A stretch of DNA of 64,000 nt from assembly GCF_000024545.1 (NCBI RefSeq), contig NC_013947.1:4030001-4094000 (forward strand). Reading direction: 5' to 3'. The translations under genes were made by a program, and so were the position numbers. Position 1 is the stretch's first letter. Every line of letters starts with the position of its first letter. This DNA is from Stackebrandtia nassauensis DSM 44728 (GTDB lineage Bacteria > Actinomycetota > Actinomycetes > Mycobacteriales > Micromonosporaceae). The notes beneath the pieces are model-generated. The model was not told the DNA's origin. It ran no database searches and saw only the letters and a list, made by a program, of their open reading frames with translations. Of the stretch, positions 51,207-60,315 are shown piece by piece.

Positions 51207-53177
51207 TCAGGACTCCTTCGGGCTCACGGCGCCCCTGACGGAAACACTCGCGGGGGTACGGCGACGGCCGGTGTGCAGACCCGACAGGAACGGATTGTCG
51301 AGAATCCTCGACCGCGAAACCCACGACACCAGCGGATGGGTGAACAGGAACACGACCAGGATGTCGAACAGTGTCGACAGTCCCAGGGTGAACGCGAAGC
51401 CCTTGATCGCGCCGATGGCCACGAAGTACAGCACCAGGGCGCCGATGATCTGGACGGTGTTGGCCGACAGGATGGTGCGTCGTGCCCGGGTCCAGGCCCG
51501 GGGAACCGCGCTCCGGGAGGATCTGCCCTCCTTCACCTCGTCCTTCAATCGTTCGAAGAACACCACGAAGGAGTCGGCGGTGATACCGATGGCCACGATG
51601 AATCCGGCGACACCGGCAAGCGTCAGCGTGAAGCCGATCTGGGCGCCCAGCATCGAGATCGCCGGGTACAGGACCGCGCCGGACACCAGGAGGCTGACGA
51701 TGACGACGAAGCCCATCAGTCGGTAGTAGACCAGGCAGTACAGGATCACCAGGGCGACACCGACGCCACCGGCCAGCAGGCCCGCGTACATCTGGCTCAG
51801 GCCCAGGGTGGGCGAGACCTCGTCGATGGTCTCCACGGTGAACGAGGCGGGCAGCGAACCGTACTTCAGCTGCTCGGCCAGCAGGTTGGCGTCGTCGGAG
51901 GAGAAGCCGCCGGTGATCTCCACCGAGCCGCCGCTTCCGGCGCCCTGCTCGATCGTGGGCGCCGAGACGACCTCGTTGTCCAGCACGATCGACACGTTCT
52001 TGCCGACGGTGGCGGTGGCGAGCTTCTTCCACTTGCTCGCGCCGGAGTCGGTGAAGCTGATGCCCACGGCGTAGGCACCGGCCTGCTGCTGGTCCGGCTG
52101 CACCGTGGCGTTGGAGATGTCCTCGCCGACGACCTTGGCCTCGGCCATCAGGTACTTGGTGTAGGCGGACTGCTTCTGCTTCTTGGCCGCCTTGATGTCG
52201 GCGTCGGAGGGACGGTTGCAGGCCACGACCTGCTCCTTGATCTCCGAGATCGCGCCGGGGGTGCGGCCGTTGAGCTGGCCGCAGCCGATGTTGGGGATGT
52301 AGTACTGCCATGACGGGGCCAGCACCGCGACCTCGTCGGGCGACAGCTTGCCGAACTTGGCGAAGTCCTCGGTGTAACCCAGCTGCGGGAACATCTGCGG
52401 CGACAGCTGCTGGCCCTGCTTGACCATGGCCTCGGCCTGCGCCACGAACTGCTCGGCCGCGCCGATCAGTTCCTTGCCGAGCTTCTTCTCGAGCTTCTTG
52501 CGCTGTTCCTTGACGGAGTTGTCGACGTCGGCCGGGTCCTCGCCCTTGTCCTTGTCGTCGTCCTTGGAGGACTTGTCGTCGGAGGGGCTTTCGGACTTGT
52601 CGTCCTTGGAGGACTTGTCATCCGAGGGGTTGTCGGCCTTCTCCTCGTCGGAGGAGTCCTTGTCGGACTCCTTGTCCTTGTCCTTGTCGTCCTTGTCCTT
52701 CTGGGTTTCCTTCTTGAAGTCCTCGGGGTCCTGCTGGGTGTAGTCCTCACCCGGGCCCGCCAGGACCTCGCGGAACCGCAGTTCGGCGGGGGCGCCGACC
52801 TCGCGCAGTTTCTCGGCGTTGGCCTCTTTACCGGCGACGTTGACGACGATGTGGTCGCTGCCCTCGACGTAGACCTCGGGCTCGGCCACACCGGTGCCGT
52901 TGACACGGTCCTCGATGATCTGGCGGGCCTGCTCCAGCCGGGCGGCGTCGGGGGTGCCGTTGTTGGGCAGCGACGCCTTGAGGGTCATGGTCATGCCGCC
53001 CTGCAGGTCCAAGCCGAGCTTGGGGATCGGGAAGCTCTTGAAGCCCGTGCCGGCGAAGGCCGCCAGCCACAACAACCCCGCGACCACCAGCAGTGACACA
53101 AAATAGGGCGCTACCCGCAGTTGCTTGCGCGCCACCTTCTTGCGTCTGCGGGGCAGCTCCTTGCTTTTCGGACCCAC
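51207..53177 (-). CDS. secD: Protein-export membrane protein SecD with low-complexity insertion
   Basis: This 656-residue partner of SecF has a first helix near 24-45, the GLDLQGG motif (55-61), a large periplasmic P1 domain and five C-terminal helices (about 470-625), with IAIGITADSFVVFFERLKDE-like RND motif. Residues about 145-222 of P1 are an unusual Asp/Lys/Ser/Glu-rich insertion with two PSDDKSSKDD repeats. GTG at 53177 has AAGGAGAG upstream. Start of the secDF unit. Confidence 0.96.
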   Translation of the reverse strand: MGPKSKELPRRRKKVARKQLRVAPYFVSLLVVAGLLWLAAFAGTGFKSFPIPKLGLDLQGGMTMTLKASLPNNGTPDAARLEQARQIIEDRVNGTGVAEPEVYVEGSDHIVVNVAGKEANAEKLREVGAPAELRFREVLAGPGEDYTQQDPEDFKKETQKDKDDKDKDKESDKDSSDEEKADNPSDDKSSKDDKSESPSDDKSSKDDDKDKGEDPADVDNSVKEQRKKLEKKLGKELIGAAEQFVAQAEAMVKQGQQLSPQMFPQLGYTEDFAKFGKLSPDEVAVLAPSWQYYIPNIGCGQLNGRTPGAISEIKEQVVACNRPSDADIKAAKKQKQSAYTKYLMAEAKVVGEDISNATVQPDQQQAGAYAVGISFTDSGASKWKKLATATVGKNVSIVLDNEVVSAPTIEQGAGSGGSVEITGGFSSDDANLLAEQLKYGSLPASFTVETIDEVSPTLGLSQMYAGLLAGGVGVALVILYCLVYYRLMGFVVIVSLLVSGAVLYPAISMLGAQIGFTLTLAGVAGFIVAIGITADSFVVFFERLKDEVKEGRSSRSAVPRAWTRARRTILSANTVQIIGALVLYFVAIGAIKGFAFTLGLSTLFDILVVFLFTHPLVSWVSRSRILDNPFLSGLHTGRRRTPASVSVRGAVSPKES

Positions 53178-53278
53178 GGCAGTCCACTCTCCTTAAACAC
53201 TCGGCGCTCGGGCGTGGCGCAGCTCTCTTCAGGCGACCACGCTTACGCGCGGCGCCACCTTAGCGTGTCCGCTCGAAC

Positions 53279-53689
53279 CTATTTCCGAGAGTCGTCGCCG
53301 GACGACTTGTCGGCCTTCATGTCCACGACCGCACTGGCCGGGGTCTCCTCGGACTTCTCGTCCTCGGAGTCGTCATCGTCAGTGGTCAGGTCGGTCTCCA
53401 CCGTCTCGTCGACGACGCGGGCGATGGCACCGCGCTCGTAGACGCACATGACGCCGGGGCTGACCTCAAGGGTCACCGTGTCCTTGTCGGCGTCGATGAT
53501 GGTGGCGTGCAGGCCGCCGATCGTGACGATGGTCTGGCCGGGTCCGGCCTGGCGCTGCTTTTCCATGATTTCGCGGCGCTTCTTGTTCTGCGGCCGGATC
53601 ATGAAGAAGTACATGGCCACCATCAGCAGGATGATGACGGCGGGCATCATGAAGCCGCCAAGGCCGCTTCCGTTTGCTGCTGAGAGCAC
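53279..53689 (-). CDS. yajC: Preprotein translocase subunit YajC
   Basis: This 136-residue protein has one helix (about 13-31, MMPAVIILLMVAMYFFMIRPQNKKR) followed by the YajC beta domain (GQTIVTIGGLHATIIDADKDTVTLEV, abridged) and an acidic tail (DDDDSEDEKSEE). It associates with SecDF. GTG at 53689 follows AAAGGGG. Located directly upstream of secD, as in most bacteria. Confidence 0.94.
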   Translation of the reverse strand: MLSAANGSGLGGFMMPAVIILLMVAMYFFMIRPQNKKRREIMEKQRQAGPGQTIVTIGGLHATIIDADKDTVTLEVSPGVMCVYERGAIARVVDETVETDLTTDDDDSEDEKSEETPASAVVDMKADKSSGDDSRK

Positions 53690-53762
53690 GCGTAGTGCCC
53701 CTTTCCACGAGTAAAGAGTCTTGAGACGTCTGCGGAGTCTAGCTTGCCCCTACACCACCGTG

Positions 53763-53865
53763 AACGCCGCCACAAGCTGCGGCGCTCCCTGACACTTCGC
53801 CTGGCGGCGTTGTCGTCGTCGGCCATGCGAACCCGGCATGGCTCTCCTCCTCCGCCTTGCCATGC
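53763..53865. other. Structured non-coding region between ruvB and yajC
   Basis: Stem AACGCCGCCA (53763-53772) pairs with TGGCGGCGTT (53802-53811). Three further alternating elements GCCATGC / GCATGGC / GCCATGC (53822-53828, 53836-53842, 53859-53865) can form mutually exclusive hairpins. The 233-base spacer 53690-53922 holds no ORF with family similarity. It could be a ruvB terminator, an RNA element or an intergenic repeat. Confidence 0.5.
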
Positions 53866-53922
53866 TCGGTCAGGAACCGCCTCGTGAAAGGGCTGCGGCG
53901 CGGCCCGGCCACGGCGAGGCCG

Positions 53923-55002
53923 CTATTCGGTCTCGTCCTCGTCGAACAGCGCCGCCTGCACGGCCCCGGCGGCGCTGGCGCGCGGCGGGGTGCGGCCCAG
54001 GTGGCGCCAGCCGTGGACGGTGGCGACGCGGCCGCGCGGGGTGCGGGCCAACAGGCCCGAGCGCACCAGGTAGGGCTCACACACCTCTTCGACGGTGTCG
54101 GGTTCCTCCCCCACGGCCACCGCCAGCGTGGTCAGGCCCACCGGTCCGCCGCCGAAGGACTCGATCAGGGCGGTCAGCACGGCCCGGTCGAGCCGGTCCA
54201 GGCCGATGTCGTCGACGTCGTACAGGGCCAGGGCCGCAGAGGCGACCTCCTGGGTGACGTGGCCGTCGGCGCGGACCTGCGCGAAGTCGCGGACCCGGCG
54301 CAGCAGCCGGTTGGCGATGCGGGGGGTGCCGCGGGAGCGTCCGGCGATCTCGCGGGCACCGGAGTCGGTGATGTCCACCGACAGGATCCGGGCGGTGCGG
54401 TGGACGATCGACTCCAGTTCCGGCGGGTCGTAGAAGTCGAGCTGGCCGACGAAGCCGAACCGGTCCCGCAGCGGGCCGGTCAGGAGGCCGGAGCGGGTGG
54501 TGGCGCCGACGAGCGTGAACGGTTCCAGGTCCAGCGGGATGGCGGTGGCGCCGGGGCCCTTGCCGACCATGACGTCGACGCGGAAGTCCTCCATCGCGGT
54601 GTACAGCAGTTCCTCGGCGGGCCGGGCGATGCGGTGGATCTCGTCGATGAACAACACGTCGCCGGGGCCCAGCGAGGTCAGCACGGCGGCCAGGTCGCCG
54701 GAGCGTTCGATGGCCGGGCCGGAGGTCTGGCGCAGTGACACGCCCAGTTCGGCGGCCACGATCATGGCCAGGGTGGTCTTGCCGAGTCCGGGCGGGCCGG
54801 ACAGCAGGATGTGGTCGGGGGCGGCCGAGCGCTGTTGGGCGCCCGACAGCAGCAGTTCCAGTTGTTCGCGCACCCGGGCCTGGCCGATGAGTTCTTCCAG
54901 TTTCGCGGGCCGGACCCCGGCCTCGGCGCGGGCCTCGGCGGGCATGGCCTGGGCCGAGACGATGTCGGGCTCGTAGAAGTCTTCCTCGCCGAACTCGTCC
55001 AT
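53923..55002 (-). CDS. ruvB: Holliday junction branch-migration helicase RuvB
   Basis: This 359-residue AAA+ ATPase has Walker A GPPGLGKT (near residue 70), Walker B FIDEIHR, sensor 1 [19 protein letters not shown] and the C-terminal winged-helix. It drives branch migration with RuvA during recombination repair. Start at ATG 55002; the adjacent GTG 55005 would add one residue. The start overlaps the RuvA stop (TGATG), so the pair is cotranslated. Confidence 0.97.
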   Translation of the reverse strand: MDEFGEEDFYEPDIVSAQAMPAEARAEAGVRPAKLEELIGQARVREQLELLLSGAQQRSAAPDHILLSGPPGLGKTTLAMIVAAELGVSLRQTSGPAIERSGDLAAVLTSLGPGDVLFIDEIHRIARPAEELLYTAMEDFRVDVMVGKGPGATAIPLDLEPFTLVGATTRSGLLTGPLRDRFGFVGQLDFYDPPELESIVHRTARILSVDITDSGAREIAGRSRGTPRIANRLLRRVRDFAQVRADGHVTQEVASAALALYDVDDIGLDRLDRAVLTALIESFGGGPVGLTTLAVAVGEEPDTVEEVCEPYLVRSGLLARTPRGRVATVHGWRHLGRTPPRASAAGAVQAALFDEDETE

Positions 55003-55604
55003 CACTTCGTCCCCAACAGCCGGATGGCCTGTTTGAGCAGGCCCTGTATGTCGACAGCCTCACCGTCGACCTGGGAGTCGAGCTTGGTGATGGCGCCGTT
55101 GGCGTCCTTGGCCGACCAGCCCAGGCTCATCAGGCCCTGCTGCACCTGGTCGCGCCACGACACCGGCCGTCCGGCCTTGGGCTCGGTGGCCATCGAGCCG
55201 GGCAGCGCGCCGATCTTGTCCTTCAGTTCCAGGACCAGGCGTTCGGCGCCCTTCTTGCCGACGCCGGGGATGCGGGTCAGGGTCGCGGTGTCGCCGGAGG
55301 CGATGGCGTGCCGGACGGTGGCGGGCGGGTGCACCGCCAGCGCGGCCTGTGCCAGCCGGGGGCCGACGCCGCTGGCGGTCTGCAACAGCTCGAACAGGTC
55401 CCGCTCGTCGGGTGCCTCGAAGCCGTACAGGGTCAGCGAGTCCTCGCGCACGACCAGGGTGGTGTACAGAGTGGACTCGCCGCCGACGCGCAGGTTGGCC
55501 AGGGTGCCGGGGGTGGCCCGCACGCTCATGCCCACGCCGCCGACCGTGATGGTCGCGGTCGAGGTGCTGACGTGGGTCACCGTCCCGGTGAGACTGGCAA
55601 TCAA
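55002..55604 (-). CDS. ruvA: Holliday junction branch-migration protein RuvA
   Basis: This 200-residue protein has an N-terminal OB fold ([12 protein letters not shown]-type start), helix-hairpin-helix repeats ([18 protein letters not shown] and [23 protein letters not shown], abridged) and the C-terminal RuvB-binding domain ([13 protein letters not shown]). It starts with TTG at 55604 after AAGGAGAG and overlaps the ruvC stop (TTGA). Tetramers hold the Holliday junction. Confidence 0.96.
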   Translation of the reverse strand: MIASLTGTVTHVSTSTATITVGGVGMSVRATPGTLANLRVGGESTLYTTLVVREDSLTLYGFEAPDERDLFELLQTASGVGPRLAQAALAVHPPATVRHAIASGDTATLTRIPGVGKKGAERLVLELKDKIGALPGSMATEPKAGRPVSWRDQVQQGLMSLGWSAKDANGAITKLDSQVDGEAVDIQGLLKQAIRLLGTK

Positions 55605-56131
55605 CGCGGCTCTCCTTTGAGGATGGTCTTGTCGCGGGCGGCGGTGAACCGCGCCTGGGTGCCGCCGCGCCACACGTGGCAGATGGCCAGGGCCAGCGCG
55701 TCGGCGGCGTCGGCGGGTTTGGGCGGTGCGTCCAGTCGCAGCAGTTTGGTCACCATGGTGGTCATCTGTTTCTTGTCGGCGACGCCGGAGCCGGTGATGG
55801 CGGCCTTGGCCTCGCTGGGAGTGTAGGTGGCGACTGTGACACCGGCGCGAGCCCCGGCCAGCACCGCGACCGCGGAGGCCTGGGCGGTGCCGATGACGCT
55901 GGCGACGTTGTGCTGACTGAAGACCCGTTCCACGGCGACCGCGTCGGGCTGGTAGCGCTCCACCAGCTGGGCCAGGGCGGTGTCGAGGCGCAGCAGCCGG
56001 TCGGGCAGCGCGGCCTCGGGGTCGGTGCGCACCACGTGGACGCCGACGAGGCGGCAGGGCCGACCGGGGGCACCCTCCACAATGCCGACACCGCAGCGGG
56101 TCAGGCCCGGATCGACGCCCAGTACTCGCAC
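55601..56131 (-). CDS. ruvC: Holliday junction resolvase RuvC
   Basis: This 176-residue endonuclease starts [16 protein letters not shown] with catalytic Asp7; other acidic residues follow at [10 protein letters not shown] (Glu68 region) and [12 protein letters not shown] (Asp near 141-144). It cuts Holliday junctions produced with RuvAB. GTG at 56131 has GGAGG upstream. First gene of ruvC-ruvA-ruvB. Confidence 0.97.
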   Translation of the reverse strand: MRVLGVDPGLTRCGVGIVEGAPGRPCRLVGVHVVRTDPEAALPDRLLRLDTALAQLVERYQPDAVAVERVFSQHNVASVIGTAQASAVAVLAGARAGVTVATYTPSEAKAAITGSGVADKKQMTTMVTKLLRLDAPPKPADAADALALAICHVWRGGTQARFTAARDKTILKGEPR

Positions 56132-56271
56132 CTCGCGGACACCTCCACTTCACGAACGTCCGTTCGACCACTGTAGTGGGTGTGGGCGCGGCGACCGTCG
56201 GCGACACACGCACGAGCGGCCGGTTCGGCATTCAGCGTTACACCCGCCGCCGGTCAGTGCCGACCGTTACA

Positions 56272-56301
56272 TTGCCGTTCGACGTGCGGCGGGCTTAGAT
56301 T
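56272..56301 (+). promoter_or_regulatory. Candidate sigma-70-type promoter for a leaderless GNAT mRNA
   Basis: TTGCCG (56272-56277) and TAGATT (56296-56301) are separated by 18 bases. The GTG start at 56308 falls exactly where transcription would begin, and no ribosome site is present. Confidence 0.5.
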
Positions 56302-56307
56302 TCAGGC

Positions 56308-57057
56308 GTGTCGAGTTTCCCGGTTCTGAAAGGCCGCGAGGCCATCCTCGCCGCTTACCGCGCCGAGCCGTTCGTGTCGTGTTTCCTGGCCGACAACGCC
56401 GAGGGAGTGGTGCGCGACGACGCGGTGGCCTGGTTCCGGGAGTTCAACGGCCGCAGCGTCCTGATGGGCGACGGCCCGGTGCGGGCCACGGCCCGGCTGG
56501 TGGCGGAGCTGGCGCCGCACTGGCGGCCGGATCGGCTGACCGTGCCGCAGGAGGTCTTCGAGCAGCTGCCGGGTGAGCTGCGTTCAGCGAAGCCGGGGCG
56601 GTGGCACTGGTTCTTCACCCGTTCGGCGCCGCCGACGCACCCGGCCGAGTCGCGGGTGCGGTGGTGCACCGAGTCCGATTTCGACGCGATCACGGCGCTG
56701 CTGGACGTCGCGTTCCCCGACGCGTCCAGCCGCCCCGATCCCGCGGTTCCGCACCGGCGCTGGTTCGGCGCCACCGACGCGAACGGGTCCATAGTGGCCT
56801 GCGGTATCGCGCAGGTCGGCGACGGCATCGGGCCGATGCTGGGTTCGATCGCGGTGCACCCCGACGCCCGCCGTCAGGGGCTGGGCTCGGCGATCACCTC
56901 GTGGGTGACCCGGCGGCTGCTGGACGAGGGCAACGCGATGGTGGCACTGGGCTCGTACGCGGGTGAGGAGGCCACCCACCGGATCTACCGGCGGCTGGGT
57001 TACCGCGACACCCGGGTGCTGGCCTCGGGGCGACTGGAGCCCTCGCCCGCCCACTGA
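56308..57057 (+). CDS. GNAT-family N-acetyltransferase, probably leaderless
   Basis: This 249-residue protein has a degenerate N-terminal half and a C-terminal GNAT domain (about 115-245; acetyl-CoA loop VHPDARRQGLGSAITSWVTRRL, abridged; IYRRLGYRDTRVL). The acceptor is unknown. GTG at 56308 sits at the expected transcription start of a promoter, so the mRNA may lack a leader. It is divergent from ruvC. Confidence 0.88.
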   Translation: MSSFPVLKGREAILAAYRAEPFVSCFLADNAEGVVRDDAVAWFREFNGRSVLMGDGPVRATARLVAELAPHWRPDRLTVPQEVFEQLPGELRSAKPGRWHWFFTRSAPPTHPAESRVRWCTESDFDAITALLDVAFPDASSRPDPAVPHRRWFGATDANGSIVACGIAQVGDGIGPMLGSIAVHPDARRQGLGSAITSWVTRRLLDEGNAMVALGSYAGEEATHRIYRRLGYRDTRVLASGRLEPSPAH

Positions 57058-57229
57058 GTGAGATTTTCATCCACTGAGGACGTAAGTCTTGTCTGCCAGA
57101 TCACTCCTTTCGGAAAAACGCTGTTGCCTCGCTCTCACATGCGCCTGAAAAACTGTTCACGGCGGCCGGGCGGGCGTACGGTCAGGCATTGACCGCTCCC
57201 CGCTCTTCTGTTTAATGAGGACGTTTCCC

Positions 57230-58471
57230 GTGTCTGCCGCCGAGGCCGCCCCCCAGTCCGCCGGTCATCCGCGCCGCTTCGTCGCGCTGCTCGTACTGAC
57301 CCTCGGAGTCATCACGGCGACCGGTCCACTCGCGACAGACCTGTACCTGCCCGCGTTCCCCGAGATCGCCAAGGACCTCGACGCGCCGCAGTCGCACATT
57401 CAGCTGACGCTGACCTCGGCCATGTTCGGTCTGGCCGTCGGACAGATGATCATCGGCCCGATGAGCGACGCCTTCGGCCGCCGCAGGCCGCTGCTCATCG
57501 GCACCGCGATCTTCACCGTGGCGTCGTTCCTGTGCGTGTTCGTGCCCTCGGCCGGGGTGTTCATCGCGCTGCGGTTCGTGCAGGGCGCGGCCGGGGCCGC
57601 CGGCGCCGTCATCGCCCGCGCGATAGTGCGCGACCACTTCTCCGGCGACGCGATCACCAAGTTCTTCTCCCGGCTGGTGCTGGTGACCATGCTGGCGCCG
57701 ATGCTGGGCCCGATCCTGGGCGCCCAGCTGCTGCGGGTCGGGCCCTGGCAGGTCGGGTTCATCGTGCTGACCGTCGTGTCGATCATCGGGATGGTGCTGG
57801 TGTACTTCGCGCTGCCGGAGAGCCTGCCGGCCTCGCAGCGCCGCGCCACCACCCCGGCGGCGCTGTTGAACGTGGTGCGGCGGCTGATCGCCGACCCCCG
57901 GTTCATCGGACCCGCTCTGACGCTGGCGCTGGTGTTCGGAGGACTGTTCACCTACATCTCGTCGTTCTCGTTCGTGGCGCAGGAACAGCTGGGCGCCACC
58001 GCGCAGCAGTACAGCTACGTCTTCGGCATCAACACGCTGGCGATGCTGGGCGGCACCCAGATCAACGGGTTCCTCATCGGCCGGGTCGGCACCCGGTCGC
58101 GGCTGATCGCCGGGCTCGCGGGTTCGTGCGTCGGGGTGCTGGCACTGGCCATCCTGGACGTGTCCGGGGCGACGGACCTGGTGTCGCTGACGATCGCGCT
58201 GGCGATCCTGATGCTCAGCCTCGGCATGGTGTTCCCCAACTGCACCAGCCTGGCGCTGGCCAGCCAGCCCGCCTCGGTGGCCGGTACCGGCTCGGCCCTG
58301 ATCGGGACGCTCCAGTTCGGGCTCGGCGGCGCGATCCCGGCAGCGGCGGCCTGGACCCCGGACGGCCGGGTGTCGCTGGCGAGCATGGTGATCGTGATGC
58401 TGTCCGCGATCCTTGTCGCGGTACCGGTTTTCGCGCTATTCGGTGTACGAGCGACCCGCTACGCGGACTGA
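57230..58471 (+). CDS. MFS exporter, Bcr/CflA family
   Basis: This 413-residue 12-helix transporter shows the Bcr/CflA start (GVITATGPLATDLYLPAFPEIAKDL, abridged), IGPMSDAFGRRRPLL loop motif A near residue 75 and RFVQGAAGAAGAVIARAIVRD near 115. It probably exports drugs or sulfonamide-like compounds. GTG at 57230 is preferred because GAGGA lies 8 bases upstream; ATG 57215 has none. An upstream TTGACC/TTTAAT pair could be a promoter but would place the start close to the coding region. Confidence 0.92.
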   Translation: MSAAEAAPQSAGHPRRFVALLVLTLGVITATGPLATDLYLPAFPEIAKDLDAPQSHIQLTLTSAMFGLAVGQMIIGPMSDAFGRRRPLLIGTAIFTVASFLCVFVPSAGVFIALRFVQGAAGAAGAVIARAIVRDHFSGDAITKFFSRLVLVTMLAPMLGPILGAQLLRVGPWQVGFIVLTVVSIIGMVLVYFALPESLPASQRRATTPAALLNVVRRLIADPRFIGPALTLALVFGGLFTYISSFSFVAQEQLGATAQQYSYVFGINTLAMLGGTQINGFLIGRVGTRSRLIAGLAGSCVGVLALAILDVSGATDLVSLTIALAILMLSLGMVFPNCTSLALASQPASVAGTGSALIGTLQFGLGGAIPAAAAWTPDGRVSLASMVIVMLSAILVAVPVFALFGVRATRYAD

Positions 58472-58492
58472 TCCGCCGGTAGCCTCAATGGG

Positions 58493-59164
58493 GTGAGCCG
58501 CTCCCCCGACATCAGTCTCGCCTCGACCATGGACGAGCACGAGGAACTGGCGGCTCTGTTCGCCCGCATCTGGCAGGTCCCCGAGCCCAGCCAGATCTAC
58601 CCGGCCTCGCTGTTGCGGGCGGTGGAGTTCGCCGGGAACTACGTCGCCGTCGCCAAACTCGACGGACGCATCGTCGGCGGCGCCGTGGCCTTCTTCGGAC
58701 GCGGCGGTCACCTGCACTCCGACATCGCCGGGGTCGACGCGTCGGTACGCGGGCGCGGCATCGGCCTCGCCCTCAAACTGCACCAGCGTTCCTGGGCGCT
58801 GGAACGCGGCGTCCGATCCATACAGTGGACGTTCGACCCCACCCTGTTCCGCAACGCCCGCCTGAACATCCACCGGCTCGGCGGCTACGCCGTGGCCTAC
58901 CTTCCCGACTTCTACGGCCGCATGGACGACGGCATCAACGCCGACACCGGCCCCAGCGACCGACTGCTGGTCGACTGGCGCATCGACACCCCACGTGTGC
59001 GTGGGGCCATCACCGAGGGACTCGCCGAGCCCACCGACGGACTTCGCGTCCCGATCGGTCCGCTCGACCGGCTGCGAGCCGATCTGACCAAGGCTTTCGA
59101 CGACGGCATGCGGATCACCGATGTCACCGTCGACAATCACTACATCATGGAGAGACCCGGATGA
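58493..59164 (+). CDS. GNAT acyltransferase of COG3375 type (putative amino-acid N-succinyltransferase)
   Basis: This 223-residue GNAT protein has a family pattern YPASLLRAVEFAGNYV near residue 36, SDIAGVDASVRGRGIGLALKLHQRSWAL (abridged) as acyl-CoA loop and TFDPTLFRNARLNIHRLGGYA. In other bacteria such genes pair with N-succinylamino-acid racemase/OSBS and succinylate D-amino acids. It overlaps the racemase start (ATGA), supporting the same role here; this is an inference from the pairing. GTG at 58493. Confidence 0.85.
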   Translation: MSRSPDISLASTMDEHEELAALFARIWQVPEPSQIYPASLLRAVEFAGNYVAVAKLDGRIVGGAVAFFGRGGHLHSDIAGVDASVRGRGIGLALKLHQRSWALERGVRSIQWTFDPTLFRNARLNIHRLGGYAVAYLPDFYGRMDDGINADTGPSDRLLVDWRIDTPRVRGAITEGLAEPTDGLRVPIGPLDRLRADLTKAFDDGMRITDVTVDNHYIMERPG

Positions 59165-60273
59165 GGATCACCGGAGCCCGACTACATCGAGTCCACATGC
59201 CACTCGTGGCACCGTTTCGCACGTCCTTCGGCACCGAGACGGTGCGCGAGTTCGTCCTGTTGCGCCTGGAGACCGACAACGGCGTCGGCTGGGGCGAGTG
59301 CGTCGCCGACGCCACCCCGCTGTACTCCAGCGAATACCTCGACGCGGCCAACCAGGTGATGGCCGAGTTCCTGCTGCCGCGACTGGCCGACCGCGACACG
59401 ATCACGGCGCCGCAGGTCGCCGAGGCGCTGTCGGGGTTCAAGGGCCACCCGATGGCGAAGTCCTGTGTGGAGATGGCGGTGCTGGACGCGGGACTGCGTT
59501 CGTGCGGGATGTCCTTCGCCGACTACCTGGGCGGCGTGCACGCCACGGTGCCGGTGGGCGTGTCGGTGGGCATCATGGACTCGATCCACGAACTGCTGGA
59601 CGCCGTCGACGGTTACCTGAAGGACGGGTACCGCCGCGTCAAGCTGAAGATCGAACCCGGCTGGGACGTCGAACCGGTGCGGGAGGTGCGGGAACGCTTC
59701 GGCGACGACGTGGACCTGCAGGTCGACGCCAACGCCGCCTACCGGCTGTCGGACGCCCGGCAGCTGGCCCGGTTGGACGACTTCGACCTGCTGCTGCTCG
59801 AACAGCCGCTGGCGGCCGACGACCTGCGCGGCCACGCCGAGTTGGCCTGGCGGCTGACCACCCCGATCTGCCTGGACGAGTCCATCACCTCGGCACGCTC
59901 GGCCGCCGACGCCATCGCCCTGGGCGCGGCATCCATGGTGAACATCAAGCCGGGCCGGGTGGGCGGCTATCTGGAGGCCCGCCGGGTCCACGACGTGTGC
60001 GCCGCCAACGGCGTCGGCGTGTGGTGCGGCGGGATGCTGGAGACGGGGCTGGGCCGCGCCGCGAACCTGGCGCTGGCGGGACTGCCCGGTTTCGTGCTGC
60101 CCGGCGACATCTCGGCCTCGACCCGCTACTACGCCCGCGACATCACCGAACCCTTCGAGCTGGAGGACGGCTGCCTGCGGGTGCCGACCGGTCCGGGGCT
60201 GGGGGTCGAGCCCATCGGCGAGGCGCTGGCGGAGTTCAGCGTTTCTACACAGTGGATCGACTTCAAGGGCTGA
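59161..60273 (+). CDS. N-succinylamino-acid racemase / o-succinylbenzoate synthase (enolase superfamily)
   Basis: This 370-residue MLE/OSBS-type enolase carries the complete active site: Lys161-x-Lys163 (KLK), metal ligands Asp189, Glu214, Asp239, and Lys263 (NIKPGRVGG). Numbering equals that of the Amycolatopsis NSAR/OSBS enzyme as I remember it. Coupled to a COG3375 acyltransferase, it more likely racemises N-succinyl amino acids than serves menaquinone synthesis, but both are possible. ATG at 59161 overlaps the upstream TGA. Confidence 0.9.
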   Translation: MRITGARLHRVHMPLVAPFRTSFGTETVREFVLLRLETDNGVGWGECVADATPLYSSEYLDAANQVMAEFLLPRLADRDTITAPQVAEALSGFKGHPMAKSCVEMAVLDAGLRSCGMSFADYLGGVHATVPVGVSVGIMDSIHELLDAVDGYLKDGYRRVKLKIEPGWDVEPVREVRERFGDDVDLQVDANAAYRLSDARQLARLDDFDLLLLEQPLAADDLRGHAELAWRLTTPICLDESITSARSAADAIALGAASMVNIKPGRVGGYLEARRVHDVCAANGVGVWCGGMLETGLGRAANLALAGLPGFVLPGDISASTRYYARDITEPFELEDGCLRVPTGPGLGVEPIGEALAEFSVSTQWIDFKG

Positions 60274-60315
60274 CGCCGCGCCGATCGGCGCAAACCCCCG
60301 GCCTCGACGCACCCG

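Noticed and set aside
57189-57216. TTGACC/TTTAAT promoter for the Bcr/CflA exporter
   Set aside because: The spacing is fair, but the implied transcript start would lie beyond the ribosome site, so I do not list it as a feature.
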